This document shows, one piece after another, positions 18,989 through 26,947 of a DNA stretch of 64,000 bases. The first letter of the stretch is position 1. Every line of letters begins with the position of its first letter. This stretch comes from CAVVAY01 sp963746465 (GTDB lineage: Bacteria > Actinomycetota > Actinomycetes > JACCUZ01), in contig CAVVAY010000007.1 of assembly GCA_963746465.1 (NCBI GenBank), forward strand, positions 744,001 through 808,000. The letters are read 5' to 3'. A program made the position numbers and the translations under genes. The notes below the pieces were generated by a model. That model had not been told where the DNA came from. It saw nothing but the letters and a program-made list of their open reading frames with translations, and ran no database searches.

Positions 18989-18994
18989 CCAGGT
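18980..18994. promoter_or_regulatory. Palindrome across the tatD stop, upstream of rpfB
   Basis: ACCTGG-TGA-CCAGGT: perfect 6-bp arms with the tatD stop codon as centre, 19 bp before the rpfB start. The following GGCTACCGT resembles a -10 element for a near-leaderless rpfB mRNA. It could be an operator for rpfB or a small hairpin; nothing visible decides which. Confidence 0.35.
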
Positions 18995-19013
18995 TGGCTA
19001 CCGTCGTCGGCTT

Positions 19014-20150
19014 ATGAGCGCTGGGCGGCACTCCGCGGGACCACGTCGGTCCCTGCTGCACACCATGCCCACGCTGCTCCTCCAGGTCGGCGTCGTGCTC
19101 GCCCTGGTCGCCGGGACCACCGCGTTCGTCTCCCTGGACAAGTCCGTCACGGTCTCCGTCGACGGCCGGGACCACCAGGTCCGCAGCTTCGCGCGCACCG
19201 TCGGTGACCTGCTCGACAGCGAACGCATCAGCTACGACACCGCGCACGACCTGGTCACCCCCCAGCCAGGTGCGGCGCTGCGCGACGGCGAGACGGTGCA
19301 GGTGCGTTACGGGCGGCCGGTGCTCCTCACCCTGGACGGCGAGACCCGGACCGTGTGGACCACCGGCCGAACCGTCTCGCAGGCGCTGATGATGCTCGGC
19401 GTGCGGTCGGAAGGCGCCTACCTCTCGGCGTCCCGCAGCAAGCGGATCGGCCGCGGCGGCATCACCCTTGACATCCGGATGCCGCACCACCTCACGTTCC
19501 TCGCGGACGGCGAGCGGCACGAGGTGACGACCACGGCGACCACGGTGCGCAGCGCGATGGCCGACGCCGGGGTCAGCCTGCGCACCCAGGACCGGGTGTC
19601 CACCGACCTGAGCGCCCGGCCCTACGCCGAGCAGGTCGTCGCCCTGACGCGGGTGGACGGCAAGCGGGTGGTCGAGGAGCGGCCGATCAGGTTCGACACC
19701 AAGAAGGTCAGGACGAACGACCTCTACCAGGGCGAGAGCAAGGTCCAGAAGCAGGGCAAGGTCGGCATCGAGACCCGCACCTTCCGCGAGACCTACCTCG
19801 ACGGCGAGCTCGACTCGCGTCAGCTGGTCAGCAAGGAGGTCACCGAGGAGCCGGTGACCGAGGTGCTGCTCCTCGGCACGAAGAAGCGACCGGAGAACGC
19901 ACCCACCGCTGACGGCCTCAACTGGGCGGCGCTGGCCAACTGCGAGTCCAGCGGCAACCCGCAGGCCTACAACCCGGCTGGCCCGTTCTACGGCCTCTAC
20001 CAGTTCATGGAGAGCACCTGGCACGCCGTCGGCGGCGTCGGGCTGCCGTCCCAGGCCAGCGCCTCGGAGCAGACCTACCGGGCGCAGATCCTCTACAACC
20101 AGAGCGGTGCCGGTCAGTGGCCGGTCTGCGGTCACTACCTGTTCAGCTGA
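19014..20150 (+). CDS. rpfB: Resuscitation-promoting factor RpfB
   Basis: 378 aa from ATG 19014. A membrane anchor/signal segment (LLLQVGVVLALVAGTTAFV) is followed by three DUF348 repeats (SVTVSVDGRDHQVRSFARTV; VLLTLDGETRTVWTTGRTV; HLTFLADGERHEVTTTATTV). A G5 domain (~residues 225-300) and a C-terminal Rpf transglycosylase domain complete it. The Rpf domain starts DGLNWAALANCESSGNPQ with the catalytic Glu after Cys; a second Cys in WPVCGHYLFS closes the fold. It cleaves peptidoglycan at the cell surface and promotes resuscitation from dormancy. The architecture matches Rv1009, and it is followed by rsmA with 1 nt between stop and GTG. Confidence 0.95.
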   Translation: MSAGRHSAGPRRSLLHTMPTLLLQVGVVLALVAGTTAFVSLDKSVTVSVDGRDHQVRSFARTVGDLLDSERISYDTAHDLVTPQPGAALRDGETVQVRYGRPVLLTLDGETRTVWTTGRTVSQALMMLGVRSEGAYLSASRSKRIGRGGITLDIRMPHHLTFLADGERHEVTTTATTVRSAMADAGVSLRTQDRVSTDLSARPYAEQVVALTRVDGKRVVEERPIRFDTKKVRTNDLYQGESKVQKQGKVGIETRTFRETYLDGELDSRQLVSKEVTEEPVTEVLLLGTKKRPENAPTADGLNWAALANCESSGNPQAYNPAGPFYGLYQFMESTWHAVGGVGLPSQASASEQTYRAQILYNQSGAGQWPVCGHYLFS

Positions 20151-20151
20151 C

Positions 20152-21009
20152 GTGACGGCCGAGCTGCTCGGCCCGGCCGAGGTGCGCGCGCTGGCCACCC
20201 GGCTCGGCGTCCGACCCACCAAGACGCTGGGGCAGAACTTCGTCATCGACGCCAACACGGTCCGCCGGATCGTGCGCACCGCCGAGCTCGGCGCCGACGA
20301 CCACGTCGTCGAGGTCGGTCCCGGACTCGGGTCGCTGACCCTGGGGCTGCTTCCGGAGGTCGCCAGCGTCACCGCCGTCGAGGTCGACCAGGTGCTCGCC
20401 GCAGAGCTGCCCGCCACGGTCGCGCGGCACGCACCGGCGTACGCCGACCGGCTCACGGTGGTCACCGCGGACGCGATGCGCCTCGAGGAGCTGCCCGGTC
20501 CACCGCCGACCGCTCTCGTCGCGAACCTGCCGTACAACATCTCGGTCCCCGTCCTGCTGCACCTGCTGGAGCAGTTCGGCTCGATCCGGCGGGTGCTGGT
20601 GATGGTGCAGTCGGAGGTGGCCGACCGGCTGGCCGCACCGCCGGGCAGCCGCACGTACGGCATCCCGTCGGTGAAGGCCGCGTGGTACGCCGACGTGCGG
20701 CGGGCCGGGGCCGTCGGCCGCACCGTCTTCTGGCCGGCACCCAACGTCGACTCGGGTCTGGTCGCGATGACCCGGCGGCACCCGCCGGAGACGACTGCCG
20801 GCCGGGCCGAGGTGTTCGCCGTGGTCGATGCGGCGTTCGCGCAGCGACGCAAGACGCTGCGGGCGGCGCTGGCCGGCTGGGCCGGCTCGGCCGCAGCGGC
20901 TGAGACCGCGCTGCGCGCAGCCGGCCTCGACCCGAGGCTGCGCGGCGAGGCGCTCGGCGTCGACGACTTCGCGCGGTTGGCGGCACACCGCCCGGCTGCG
21001 CTCACCTAG
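20152..21009 (+). CDS. rsmA: 16S rRNA (adenine(1518)-N6/adenine(1519)-N6)-dimethyltransferase
   Basis: 285 aa from GTG 20152, one base after the rpfB stop. Rossmann methyltransferase with KTLGQNFVID (family N-terminus), SAM-binding VVEVGPGLGSLTLGLL, acidic EVDQ, and the N6-adenine catalytic motif NLPYNIS. PNVDSGLV and FAQRRKTLRAAL mark the C-terminal helical domain. It dimethylates A1518/A1519 in the 3' end of 16S rRNA. Loss of this gene gives kasugamycin resistance in other bacteria (ksgA). Confidence 0.96.
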   Translation: MTAELLGPAEVRALATRLGVRPTKTLGQNFVIDANTVRRIVRTAELGADDHVVEVGPGLGSLTLGLLPEVASVTAVEVDQVLAAELPATVARHAPAYADRLTVVTADAMRLEELPGPPPTALVANLPYNISVPVLLHLLEQFGSIRRVLVMVQSEVADRLAAPPGSRTYGIPSVKAAWYADVRRAGAVGRTVFWPAPNVDSGLVAMTRRHPPETTAGRAEVFAVVDAAFAQRRKTLRAALAGWAGSAAAAETALRAAGLDPRLRGEALGVDDFARLAAHRPAALT

Positions 21010-21019
21010 GGTTGGCCAC

Positions 21020-21076
21020 ATGAGCACCCGACGGGACCGCGCCGCGCGCTCGCGGTCCTGGAGGGACTGCGCATGA
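21020..21076 (+). promoter_or_regulatory. ispE 5' leader: 18-codon mini-ORF containing a GC hairpin
   Basis: Between rsmA and ispE an ATG at 21020 opens 18 codons (MSTRRDRAARSRSWRDCA) whose TGA overlaps the ispE ATG. Inside it GGACCGCG (21034-21041) pairs perfectly with CGCGGTCC (21051-21058) across a 9-nt loop. A GGAGGG ribosome site follows directly. The mini-ORF could couple translation into ispE, or the hairpin could gate the ribosome site; both are inference. Confidence 0.35.
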
Positions 21077-21987
21077 CGGCGGTGGCCGTCCGGGCCCCGG
21101 CAAAGATCAACCTCGGGCTCTCGGTCGGCGGCCCGCGGCGCGACGGCTTCCACGACGTCGCTACCGCGTACCACGCGATCTCGCTGTACGACGAGCTGGT
21201 CGCAGCGGCGGCGGACGACCTGTCGGTCAGCGTCACGACTGCCGACGGCGTCCCGCTCGACGACGTCCCGCAGGACCGCAGCAACCTAGCGGTGGCGGCG
21301 GCGCTGGCCCTCGCCGAGTACGCCGGCGTGCAGCCGCTGGTCCGGCTGCACGTGACGAAGCGCATCCCGGTCGCGGGTGGGATGGCCGGTGGCAGCGCCG
21401 ACGCCGCCGGTGCCCTCGTCGCCTGCGACGGGCTCTGGCAGACCGGGCTATCCCGGTCGGCGATGCTGGAGATCGCGGCGGGCCTGGGCAGCGACGTGCC
21501 GTTCTCGCTGGTGGGCGGGACCGCGCTGGGCACCGGCCGGGGCGAGGTCCTGACACCGGTGCTCGCTCGTGGCCGCTTCGAGTGGGTGGTGGCGATTGCC
21601 GAGGACGGCCTCTCGACGCCTGAGGTCTACGCCGAGTGCGACCGGCTGCGCGGCGACCAGGTGCTGGCCGAGCCGCGGGTGCCGGACACCCTCATGGCGG
21701 CCCTGCGCTCGGGTGACGCCACCGCGCTCGGTGCTGCGCTGCACAACGACCTGCAGGAGGCTGCCTGCTCCCTGCGCCCCGCGCTGCGGCAGACCCTGCA
21801 GACCGGGGAGGCAGCCGGTGCCCTGGGCGGCATGGTGTCCGGCAGCGGGCCCAGCGTGGTCTTCCTCGCCCGCAGCCCGGAGCACGCCCTCGACATCGCG
21901 GTGGCGCTCAGCGCGACCGGCACCTGCCGCTCGGTACGCCGGGCGCACGGCCCGGTCGGCGGAGTGCGCGCGGTCGGCGAGGCCTGA
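21073..21987 (+). CDS. ispE: 4-diphosphocytidyl-2-C-methyl-D-erythritol kinase
   Basis: 304 aa GHMP kinase of the MEP isoprenoid pathway, phosphorylating the 2-OH of CDP-ME. Markers: APAKINLGLSVGGPRRDGFHD (substrate loop with catalytic Lys), ATP loop RIPVAGGMAGGSADAAGALV with catalytic Asp, DVPFSLVGGTALGTGRGE, and a C-terminal GGMVSGSGPSVVFL. ATG 21073 has GGAGGG upstream. The next gene, an ABC-F ATPase, starts at the base after the stop, so they are translationally coupled. Gene order rsmA-ispE is standard in actinobacteria. Confidence 0.96.
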   Translation: MTAVAVRAPAKINLGLSVGGPRRDGFHDVATAYHAISLYDELVAAAADDLSVSVTTADGVPLDDVPQDRSNLAVAAALALAEYAGVQPLVRLHVTKRIPVAGGMAGGSADAAGALVACDGLWQTGLSRSAMLEIAAGLGSDVPFSLVGGTALGTGRGEVLTPVLARGRFEWVVAIAEDGLSTPEVYAECDRLRGDQVLAEPRVPDTLMAALRSGDATALGAALHNDLQEAACSLRPALRQTLQTGEAAGALGGMVSGSGPSVVFLARSPEHALDIAVALSATGTCRSVRRAHGPVGGVRAVGEA

Positions 21988-23775
21988 GTGGCGCGCAACC
22001 TCGTGAACCTCGAGGGCGTGGGCAAGGCGTACGGCACCCGCGTCCTGCTGGACGACGTCTCGCTCGGGGTCGGCGAGGGCGACCGCACCGGTGTCGTCGG
22101 TCGCAACGGCGACGGCAAGTCGACGCTGCTCCGGCTGCTCACCCGGCGCGAGCCGCCGGACACCGGCCGGGTCACCCACGCCGGCGGCCTGCGCGTGGCC
22201 CAGGTGGGCCAGCGCGACGGGCTGGACCCGTCAGCCACGGTGCGGTCGCTGGTGGTCGGCGACGGGCCGGCGCACGAGTGGGCCTCGGACCCGCGGGCGC
22301 GCGACGTGCTCGCCGGGCTGTTCGGTGACCGCGCGGACCTCGACTCGATGCTCGACCGGGTGGTCGGCCCGCTGTCCGGGGGCGAACGGCGCCGGGTGGC
22401 GCTGGCCCAGGCGCTGGTCGGCGAGCACGACCTGCTGGTCCTGGACGAGCCCACCAACCACCTCGACGTCGAGGGCATCGACTGGCTGGCTCGGCACCTG
22501 GTCGCCCGGCGTGAGGCGCTGGTCGTCGTCACTCACGACCGGTGGTTCCTCGACGAGGTGTGCGAGCGCACCTGGGAGGTGCAGGGCGGCGCGGTGCACG
22601 CTTACGACGGCGGCTACTCGGCGTACGTGCTCGCGCGGGCCGAACGCGACCGGATGCAGGCCGCGACGGATGCCCGGCGGGCCAACCTGGTGCGCAAGGA
22701 GCTGGCCTGGCTGCGCCGCGGGCCGCCGGCGCGCACCTCGAAGCCGCAGTTCCGCATCGAGGCCGCGAACGCACTGATCGCTGAGGAGCCGCCGCCGCGG
22801 GACGGCGTGGAGCTGGTGCGCTTCGCCAGCGCGCGGCTAGGCCGCACCGTCTACGACGTGCTCGACGCCACGGTCGAGGTCGGCGGCCGCGTGCTGCTCG
22901 ACCACCTGACCTGGCTGGTCGGGCCGGGCGACCGGATCGGCATCGCGGGCGTCAACGGGTCGGGCAAGACCTCGCTGCTCCGGCTGCTGGTCGGCGAGCT
23001 CGCGCCGACTGCCGGCCGGGTCGTCCGCGGGGTCACCGTGCGGATCGCCTATCTCTCGCAGGACGTCACCGAGCTGGACCCGGCGCTGCGGGTGCTGGAG
23101 GCGGTCGAGGCGGTGCGCCGTGAGGTCGACCTCGGCAAGGGCCGGTCGATCACGGCGACCCAGATGTGCGAGCGGTTCGGCTTTGTCGGGAACGCGCAGT
23201 GGACGCCGGTCGGCGAGCTTTCCGGTGGCGAGCGGCGCAGGCTGCAGCTGTTGCGGTTGCTGATGGACGAGCCGAACGTCCTGCTGCTCGACGAGCCGAC
23301 GAACGACCTCGACATCGACACGCTGACCGCGCTGGAGGACCTGCTCGACAGCTGGGCCGGCACGCTGCTGGTCGTCTCGCACGACCGCTACTTCCTGGAA
23401 CGGGTCTGCGACACGACCGTGGCGATGCTGGGCGACGGCGGCCTGCGCGACCTGCCGGGCGGGGTCGACGAGTACCTCGCCCTGCGCCGTGCGGCCGCCG
23501 CCGGACCGGTCGCGGTCGCCCCGACCGGCGGGCCGGCTGCACCAGGTGTGAGTGACGCGGCGGCGGTCCGGGCGGCGCGCAAGGAGCTGGCCCGTCTCGA
23601 GCGGCAGCTGGACAAGCTGAGGGACCGGGAGGCGCGGCTGCACGACGAGATGGCGGCCGCGGCGTCGGACCACCAGCGGGTGCTCGAGCTGGACGCCGGC
23701 CTGCGCGTGCTGCACGAGGAGCGCGAGCTGCTCGAGCACCGGTGGCTCGAGCTGGCGGAGACGGCCGAGGCGTGA
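21988..23775 (+). CDS. ABC-F family ATPase (ribosome-associated or resistance type)
   Basis: 595 aa with two ABC domains and no membrane segment. First domain: Walker A GRNGDGKST, signature LSGGERRRVALAQ, Walker B VLDEPTNHLDV. Second: GVNGSGKTS, LSGGERRRLQLLR, LLLDEPTNDLDI. Between them is the ABC-F linker region (~residues 210-260, Arg-rich KELAWLRRGPPAR), and the C-terminus has a coiled coil (KELARLERQLDKLRDREARLHDE), as in Uup. ABC-F proteins act in translation or rRNA protection; Uup-like ones also affect ribosome assembly. GTG start follows the ispE stop directly. Confidence 0.93.
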   Translation: MARNLVNLEGVGKAYGTRVLLDDVSLGVGEGDRTGVVGRNGDGKSTLLRLLTRREPPDTGRVTHAGGLRVAQVGQRDGLDPSATVRSLVVGDGPAHEWASDPRARDVLAGLFGDRADLDSMLDRVVGPLSGGERRRVALAQALVGEHDLLVLDEPTNHLDVEGIDWLARHLVARREALVVVTHDRWFLDEVCERTWEVQGGAVHAYDGGYSAYVLARAERDRMQAATDARRANLVRKELAWLRRGPPARTSKPQFRIEAANALIAEEPPPRDGVELVRFASARLGRTVYDVLDATVEVGGRVLLDHLTWLVGPGDRIGIAGVNGSGKTSLLRLLVGELAPTAGRVVRGVTVRIAYLSQDVTELDPALRVLEAVEAVRREVDLGKGRSITATQMCERFGFVGNAQWTPVGELSGGERRRLQLLRLLMDEPNVLLLDEPTNDLDIDTLTALEDLLDSWAGTLLVVSHDRYFLERVCDTTVAMLGDGGLRDLPGGVDEYLALRRAAAAGPVAVAPTGGPAAPGVSDAAAVRAARKELARLERQLDKLRDREARLHDEMAAAASDHQRVLELDAGLRVLHEERELLEHRWLELAETAEA

Positions 23776-23817
23776 TCAGCGGCGCGGCGTGACTTCCGGA
23801 CGCGTACGCTCCGCCGC

Positions 23818-24510
23818 ATGCCGGTCGCGCTCGAGTGGGGACCTGTCGGCGCTCGCACGCTCGCCGAGAGCAGTGACGTCGTGGTCGTCGTCGACGTGCT
23901 GTCCTTCTCCACGTCGCTGACGGTGGCGCTCGAGAGGGGCGCGAAGGTCTGGCCGCACACCGGCGGCGAGTCGGCCCGCCAGCTCGCGCGGGACATCGGC
24001 GCGGTGCTGGCCGGGAACCGCTCGTCGCACGAGGGGCTGACTCTCTCGCCGGCCAGCCTGCTCGAGGTCGACGAGGACACCCGGGTGGTGCTGCCGTCGC
24101 CGAACGGCTCGTCGATCGCGTTCGCCGCGGTCAACAGCGGGGTGCACGTCGTTGCTGCCTGCCTGCGCAACGCCGCCGCGGTCAGCCGCTACCTCGACGA
24201 CCACGACCGGATTGCTCTCGTGCCGGCCGGCGAGCAGTGGGGGGACGGGTCGCTGCGCCCGGCGTACGAGGACCTGGTCGGGGCCGGCGCCGTTGTCGAC
24301 CGGCTCTCCGGTCGCGACCCGGGGGTCCGGCTCACCCCCGAGGCGGAGGCGGCCGCGCTGGCGTTCCGCGCACTGCGGCCGCTGGAGCACTGCCCGTCCG
24401 GCGCCGAGCTGGTGGAGCGTGGCTACGCCGAGGACGTCCGGATCGCCAGCGAGGTCGACGTCAGCACCGTGGTCCCGGTGCTGGTCGAGGGCCGTTTCGT
24501 GGCCGCCTGA
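23818..24510 (+). CDS. ComB-like 2-phosphosulfolactate phosphatase family protein
   Basis: 230 aa. The family core is visible: VVVVDVLSFSTSLTVALERGA, AGNRSSHEGLTLSP, VVLPSPNGSSIAFAA, VVAACLRNAAAVSRYL and VPAGEQWGDGSLRPAYEDL. ComB hydrolyses 2-phosphosulfolactate in archaeal coenzyme M synthesis, a pathway not expected here, so the physiological substrate is unknown. TACGCT shortly before ATG 23818 suggests a near-leaderless transcript. Ends 5 bp from the convergent MarR gene. Confidence 0.82.
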   Translation: MPVALEWGPVGARTLAESSDVVVVVDVLSFSTSLTVALERGAKVWPHTGGESARQLARDIGAVLAGNRSSHEGLTLSPASLLEVDEDTRVVLPSPNGSSIAFAAVNSGVHVVAACLRNAAAVSRYLDDHDRIALVPAGEQWGDGSLRPAYEDLVGAGAVVDRLSGRDPGVRLTPEAEAAALAFRALRPLEHCPSGAELVERGYAEDVRIASEVDVSTVVPVLVEGRFVAA

Positions 24511-24515
24511 CCGGC

Positions 24516-25010
24516 TCAGTCGTCGATCTCGAACGGGGCCACCAGCTGACGGAGCAGCCCGGACAAGGTCTCCTGCTGCCGGGCCGGCAGCGCCGAGAGC
24601 AGGTCGCGCTCGCGAGCCAGCAGGTCGGCCAGCGCGGCGTCGACCCGTTCCTTGCCCCGAGGCGTCAGGCGGACGTGGACACCGCGGCGGTCGGCCGGGT
24701 CGGGCATCCTCTGCACCAGGCCCTGGGTCTCGAGCCGGTCGACCCGGTTGGTCATCGTGCCCGAGGTCACCATCGTCTGGGCGAGCAGCTGTCCGGGGGA
24801 GAGCACGTACGGGCGACCGGCCCGGCGCAGTGCGGAGAGCACGTCGAACTCCCACACCTCGAGGTCGTGCGCGGCGAAGGCCGTCCGCCGGGCCCGGTCC
24901 AGGTGTCGCGCGAGCCGGGTGAGCCGGCTCAGGACCTCGAGGGGGCGGACGTCCAGGTCCGGCCGCTCGCGGGCCCAGGCCGCGACGAGGCGGTCCACCT
25001 CGTCCTGCAC
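24516..25010 (-). CDS. MarR family transcriptional regulator
   Basis: 164 aa from GTG 25010 with GGAGGAGG just upstream. Winged-helix features: EFDVLSALRRAGRPYVLSPGQL, recognition region TSGTMTNRVDRLETQGLV, and wing PDPADRRGVHVRLTPRGKE. Divergent from a methyltransferase/VOC operon, with two identical palindromes in the 110-bp intergenic region. It is therefore very likely to repress both itself and that operon. The ligand is unknown; MarR proteins commonly sense phenolic or electrophilic compounds. Confidence 0.92.
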   Translation of the reverse strand: MQDEVDRLVAAWARERPDLDVRPLEVLSRLTRLARHLDRARRTAFAAHDLEVWEFDVLSALRRAGRPYVLSPGQLLAQTMVTSGTMTNRVDRLETQGLVQRMPDPADRRGVHVRLTPRGKERVDAALADLLARERDLLSALPARQQETLSGLLRQLVAPFEIDD

Positions 25011-25059
25011 GGCTGCCTCCTCCTCGACCGAACCTCCGCAGGATTATCGACCTCAACTG

Positions 25060-25073
25060 TCTTGACATCAAGA
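25060..25073. promoter_or_regulatory. MarR operator O1 (TCTTGACATCAAGA)
   Basis: 14-bp palindrome (arms TCTTGA/TCAAGA, centre CA), nearer the MarR gene. Its left flank AACTG is the inverse of the right flank CAGTT of O2, so the pair forms a longer nested palindrome. Centre-to-centre distance to O2 is 32 bp, about three helical turns, placing both on one face of the DNA. Confidence 0.75.
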
Positions 25074-25091
25074 AACTGGTCAGTCAATGTA

Positions 25092-25105
25092 TCTTGACAT
25101 CAAGA
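25092..25105. promoter_or_regulatory. MarR operator O2 (TCTTGACATCAAGA)
   Basis: Second exact copy of the 14-bp palindrome, ending 5 bp before the GGAGG ribosome site (25111-25115) of the downstream methyltransferase. Binding here should block transcription of the methyltransferase/VOC operon. Confidence 0.75.
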
Positions 25106-25120
25106 CAGTTGGAGGTCGAG

Positions 25121-25906
25121 ATGCGCTGGGACCCGGTGCGCTACCTGGAGTTTGCGGCCGAGCGCGGCCGGCCGTTCGAGGACCTGCTGGGTCGCCTTCC
25201 GGCAGACGACCCCGCGGTCGTCGTCGACCTCGGCTGCGGCCCCGGCAACCTGACCCGGACATTGGCCCAGCGGTGGCCGGGAGCCCGGGTCGAAGGCGTC
25301 GACTCGTCGCCGGAGATGGTGGCGCGCGCGGTCGCGGACGACACCGACGACCGCGTGACGTTCACGGTCGGCGACGCCCGGCAGTGGCGACCGGCCCAGC
25401 CGGTCGACGTCCTGGTCAGCAACGCCACCCTGCAGTGGGTGCCCGGCCACTTCGACCTGCTGCCGATGCTGGTCGAGGCAGTGCGGCCGGGCGGGTGGTT
25501 CGCCTTCCAGGTTCCGGGCAACTTCGGCGACCGCACGCACACCGCGATGGACGACGTCGCGAGCTCGCCGCGGTGGGCCGACAAGTTCGCCGGTCGCGCG
25601 CGTGCCCAGCCGGCCGTCGAGACGCCGGCCCGCTACCTCGAGCGGTTGGCCGGCCTGGGCTGCACGGTGGATGCCTGGGAGACGACGTACCTGCACGTGC
25701 TCACCGGCCCGGACGCCGTCGTCCGCTGGGTCAGCGGAACCGGGCTGCGGCCCTACCTGCAGGTGCTCGACGACGACAGCGAGCGGCAGAAGTTCCTCGC
25801 CGACTACCGCGCCGCCGTGGCGGACACGTATCCCGAGCGGTCGTGGGGGACGGTGCTGCCGTTCCGGCGGATCTTCGTGGTCGCGCAGCGCGCGGCGGGG
25901 TCATGA
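25121..25906 (+). CDS. tam: Trans-aconitate 2-methyltransferase-like SAM methyltransferase
   Basis: 261 aa from ATG 25121, with GGAGG at 25111-25115 (5-nt gap). Class I methyltransferase: MRWDPVRYLEFAAERGRPFEDLL is the Tam N-terminus, motif I VVDLGCGPGNLTRTL, acidic loop VEGVDSSPEMV, SNATLQWVPGH, and the C-terminal RIFVVAQ. Tam methylates trans-aconitate, relieving inhibition of aconitase. First gene of a two-gene operon with a VOC protein (ATGA overlap), probably repressed by the divergent MarR protein. Confidence 0.85.
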   Translation: MRWDPVRYLEFAAERGRPFEDLLGRLPADDPAVVVDLGCGPGNLTRTLAQRWPGARVEGVDSSPEMVARAVADDTDDRVTFTVGDARQWRPAQPVDVLVSNATLQWVPGHFDLLPMLVEAVRPGGWFAFQVPGNFGDRTHTAMDDVASSPRWADKFAGRARAQPAVETPARYLERLAGLGCTVDAWETTYLHVLTGPDAVVRWVSGTGLRPYLQVLDDDSERQKFLADYRAAVADTYPERSWGTVLPFRRIFVVAQRAAGS

Positions 25907-26274
25907 GCGGACTGGTCGGGGTGCACCACGTCCAGCTGGCGGCACCCGCCGGATCGGAGCCGGCGCTGCGCAGGTTCTACGGCGAGTTGCTCGGCATGAC
26001 CGAGGTGCCCAAGCCTCCCGCGCTCGCCGCCCGCGGGGGAGCGTGGTTCCGGTCCGGCACCCTCGAGCTGCACCTCGGCGTCGAGCAGGACTTCCGGCCG
26101 GCCCGCAAGGCGCACCCGGGGGTGCTGGTCGACGACCTGGTCTCGTTCGCCGCGACACTCGAACGGCACGGCGTCGAGGTCGAGTGGGACGACCGGTTCC
26201 CGGGGTTCCTACGGTGCTACGTCGCGGACCCGCACGGCAACCGGATCGAGCTGCTGGAACCGCTCGACATGTGA
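25903..26274 (+). CDS. Glyoxalase/bleomycin-resistance (VOC) family protein
   Basis: 123 aa. The start ATG 25903 overlaps the tam stop. Two beta-alpha-beta-beta-beta units: GVHHVQLAAPAG (metal His) with FYGELLGM, then ELHLGVEQDF, HPGVLVDDL, and C-terminal YVADPHGNRIELLEP with the terminal metal Glu. VOC proteins include glyoxalases, dioxygenases and drug-binding proteins; which this is cannot be told. Co-transcription with tam under MarR control suggests a detoxification role. Its stop is one base from the convergent TetR stop. Confidence 0.87.
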   Translation: MSGLVGVHHVQLAAPAGSEPALRRFYGELLGMTEVPKPPALAARGGAWFRSGTLELHLGVEQDFRPARKAHPGVLVDDLVSFAATLERHGVEVEWDDRFPGFLRCYVADPHGNRIELLEPLDM

Positions 26275-26275
26275 C

Positions 26276-26947
26276 TCAGGCCCCGAGGGGGTGCACCCCG
26301 CTCATGCCCGGCTTGGCCTCCAGGCCGGACAGGCCGTTCCACGCCAGGTTGACCAGGTGTGCGGCAACCACCGACTTCGCCGGCCGGCGGGCGTCCAGCC
26401 ACCACTGACCGGTCAGCGCGACCATTCCGACCAGCATCTGCGCGTACATCGGCGCCAGTTTCGGGTCGAAGCCGCGCGACTTCAGCTGGTTGCCCATGAT
26501 GTGCTCGACCTGACTCGCGGCGTCGCTGAGGAGAGACGCGAAGCTGCCGGTCGACGTCGCCACCGGTGAGTCGCGCACCAGGATGCGGAAGCCGTCGGTG
26601 GAGGAGTCGATGTAGTCGAGCAGCGCGAACGCTGCCCGCTCGAGCAGCTCACGAGGGCGGCCGCTGCTGGTGAGGGCACCGGTGATGGCGTCGAGAAGTG
26701 CGCCCATCTCGCGGTCGACGACGACGGCGTACAGACCCTCCTTGCCGCCGAAGTGCTCGTAGACGACCGGCTTGGAGACGCCGGCCTTCGCGGCGATCTC
26801 CTCGACCGACGTCGCGTCGAAGCCCTTCTGCGCGAACAGTGACCGACCGACGTCGAGCAGCTGCTCGCGGCGCTCCTTGCCGGTCATCCGGGCGGCCCGG
26901 CCGTCGCGTCTGGCCTTGCCCGCCGCTGGTGTCGCTCCGGTCGCCAT
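26276..26947 (-). CDS. TetR family transcriptional regulator
   Basis: 223 aa from ATG 26947, overlapping the desaturase stop by ATGA on the minus strand. The HTH is at residues ~22-70: RREQLLDVGRSLFAQKGFDATSVEEIAAKAGVSK, then VVYEHFGGKEGLYAVVVDRE. The ligand domain includes FRILVRDSPVA and MLVGMVALTGQWWLD. Being second in an operon with an acyl-CoA desaturase, it is likely a lipid-responsive regulator of membrane unsaturation. The palindrome at 27942-27955 upstream of the operon is the likely autoregulatory operator. Confidence 0.92.
   Translation of the reverse strand: MATGATPAAGKARRDGRAARMTGKERREQLLDVGRSLFAQKGFDATSVEEIAAKAGVSKPVVYEHFGGKEGLYAVVVDREMGALLDAITGALTSSGRPRELLERAAFALLDYIDSSTDGFRILVRDSPVATSTGSFASLLSDAASQVEHIMGNQLKSRGFDPKLAPMYAQMLVGMVALTGQWWLDARRPAKSVVAAHLVNLAWNGLSGLEAKPGMSGVHPLGA

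Noticed and set aside
18840..21005. 721-codon minus-strand frame over rpfB and rsmA
   Set aside because: Low-complexity Arg/Ala/Ser translation, no domain or ribosome site; antisense to two recognised genes.
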